DNA from: Streptosporangiaceae bacterium
GTDB lineage: Bacteria; Actinomycetota; Actinomycetes; Streptosporangiales; Streptosporangiaceae
NCBI GenBank assembly: GCA_030050125.1
Contig: JASIJN010000568.1
Location: forward strand, 1-6,322
Length of the DNA stretch: 6,322 nt
Reading direction: 5' to 3'
A program made the position numbers and the translations under genes. Below are positions 5,330 through 6,322 of the stretch, in pieces (the stretch's first letter is position 1; every line of letters starts with the position of its first letter). The notes under the pieces are model-generated. The model saw nothing but the letters and a program-made list of their open reading frames with translations, did no database searches and was not told where the DNA came from.

Positions 5330-6136
5330 TTAGTGCGTTGTGGCCAGGCGCAGCACGTATGCCTGCTCGTCCGGCCCGAACCACGGCGGCGATCCTCCGC
5401 CGGCGTTCTCCGCGAGCCGACCGGGAAGGGCGGTGGCCGTCAGGGAGACGTGCACCCGCGGGTCGCTAAGCCCCCACTTGATCAGTGCCTGGCTCCAGGT
5501 GGTGATGCCGAACGGACGCAGCGGTGCGAGCTGGGCCGGGCTGGGTGGTCGGCGCATGAGCTGCCCTTCGCCGAGCGGGCGCATGAGCAGGACGCCGAGG
5601 CCGAGGTCGCCGGCCAGCGGCAAGATGGTGCGCTCGACCTCGCGGTGGGCCGGGTTGTAGGGCACCTGGATGGCGTCGATGCGGCCGGTGGCCATGACCT
5701 CGGCGAGCTCATCGAAGGCGGACGGGGAATAGTGGGTGGCGCCGATCAGGCGGACCAGCCCGCGGTCCCGGGCGGCCTCCAGCATCGGCAGGTGCGTCTG
5801 CCAGGCCACCAGGTTATGGATCTGCATCAGGTCGACCCGGCCGCCGTACCAGTCCACCGCCCGGGACAGCTGCGCCGCGCCCTCCTCCGCCGACGGAGTC
5901 CAGACCTTGTCGGCGATGAAGACCTGCTCGCGGTGGCCGTCCAGCGCGTCGGAGAGCAGTTGCTCGGCGGCGCCGTACATGGGTGAGGTGTCGATGACCC
6001 GGATGCCCGCCGCGATGGCGGCCTCGATGAGCTCGTGGTGCTGGTCGGCTGCGGCGGCGGCCTCCAGCCGCCGCCAGGTGCCCAGCCCGACCACCGGCAC
6101 GGTGATCCGGCCCTGGCCCAGGCTTCGGTTCTCCAA
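5330..6136 (-). CDS. Compact aldo/keto reductase
   Basis: A (beta/alpha)8-barrel NAD(P)H-dependent oxidoreductase, about 268 aa, expected to reduce or oxidise a carbonyl/alcohol, perhaps a sugar. The catalytic tetrad is complete: Asp49 and Tyr54 (VIDTSPMYG), Lys77 (FIADKVW) and His107 (LMQIHNL). VGLGTW near the N-terminus and SLTATALPGRLAENAGG near the C-terminus match the family's barrel start and cofactor-binding end. It is shorter than the usual 310-330 aa, with short loops. The start is uncertain: TTG at 6136 gives the family-like MENRSLG and has AGAGGG 8 nt upstream. GTG at 6145 (271 aa) sits directly on that site, and GTG at 6181 (283 aa) has only a weak GGATGG. It precedes the enolase-family gene by 35 bp in the same operon, suggesting consecutive steps in oxidising and dehydrating a sugar (inference). 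Confidence 0.92.
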   Translation of the reverse strand: MENRSLGQGRITVPVVGLGTWRRLEAAAAADQHHELIEAAIAAGIRVIDTSPMYGAAEQLLSDALDGHREQVFIADKVWTPSAEEGAAQLSRAVDWYGGRVDLMQIHNLVAWQTHLPMLEAARDRGLVRLIGATHYSPSAFDELAEVMATGRIDAIQVPYNPAHREVERTILPLAGDLGLGVLLMRPLGEGQLMRRPPSPAQLAPLRPFGITTWSQALIKWGLSDPRVHVSLTATALPGRLAENAGGGSPPWFGPDEQAYVLRLATTH

Positions 6137-6245
6137 TCTCGCCACCCTCTCTCGGCCCGCCCCCAGTCCCCTGATGCCCACTTACCATCCGGGACGAACC
6201 AGGCCCGCCGCACGACCCGAGACCATGGAGTTCTGGCCCGCCGCG

Positions 6246-6322
6246 TCAGCTGTACTGGCGTAGCTGCGGCCACATCTGGCCCCAGGGCCGGCGCGGGCCG
6301 GTGCACAGGTATACGTGGCCGT
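6246..6322 (-). CDS. C-terminal end of an unidentified gene (partial, runs off the right edge)
   Basis: On the minus strand the last 24 codons before a TGA at 6248-6246 read GHVYLCTGPRRPWGQMWPQL followed by RQYS. Twenty-two of the 24 codons end in G or C, and the residues are varied, with two Trp, two Tyr and one Met. This looks coding, unlike the Ala/Arg/Gly-rich readings of the other frames. It would lie upstream of the aldo/keto reductase on the same strand, about 110 bp from its chosen start, and may belong to the same operon. Too little is present to recognise the product. Confidence 0.55.
   Translation of the reverse strand, partial: GHVYLCTGPRRPWGQMWPQLRQYS

Noticed and set aside
5295..5384. 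N-terminal extension of the enolase-family protein from the ATG at 5384
   Set aside because: The added 30 residues run through the end of the aldo/keto reductase gene, resemble no enolase N-terminus, and ignore the good GGGAGG site before the GTG at 5294.

Overview
The window is GC-rich DNA, very strong in G/C at third codon positions, with short intergenic gaps, GTG/TTG starts and one apparently leaderless gene. This points to a high-GC actinobacterium (Streptomyces/Streptosporangium-like), although no taxonomic marker is present. I see seven complete protein genes, one partial gene at the right edge, several short regulatory elements, and no RNA gene, insertion sequence, CRISPR array or phage gene.

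Left block (1-1509, + strand): a 146-bp leader with a perfect GC hairpin and a repeated CGTTATCC motif precedes a crotonase-superfamily gene. A TetR-family regulator follows 16 bp later. They look like a two-gene operon in which the regulator probably controls its own operon in response to an acyl-CoA-type ligand (inference).

Central block (1548-4167): a PLP-dependent cystathionine gamma-synthase/lyase family gene (- strand) is divergent from an XRE-cupin regulator (+ strand). Only 39 bp separate them, and they contain two overlapping -10 elements facing opposite ways. The + strand TATAAT lies so close to the ATG that the regulator mRNA is probably leaderless. The regulator overlaps by 8 bp a gene for a stand-alone B3/B4 domain, the fold of the editing module of phenylalanyl-tRNA synthetase beta. 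Together these suggest a small amino-acid-responsive module joining sulfur amino acid metabolism, a small-molecule-sensing regulator and a possible aminoacyl-tRNA editing factor. The regulatory link is inferred from layout.

Right block (4101-6322, - strand): read from the right edge leftwards, this holds the C-terminal end of an unidentified gene, a compact aldo/keto reductase, and an enolase-superfamily (mandelate racemase subgroup) enzyme with an intact Asp-Glu-Glu metal site and His-Asp dyad. The reductase and the enolase-type enzyme are 35 bp apart and look like part of a sugar or sugar-acid catabolic operon. The enolase-type gene ends inside the 3' end of the B3/B4 gene, a 67-bp tail-to-tail overlap.

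Most of the window is ordinary accessory metabolism. The part most worth a second look is the divergent PLP enzyme / XRE-cupin / B3-B4 module and its compact bidirectional promoter.
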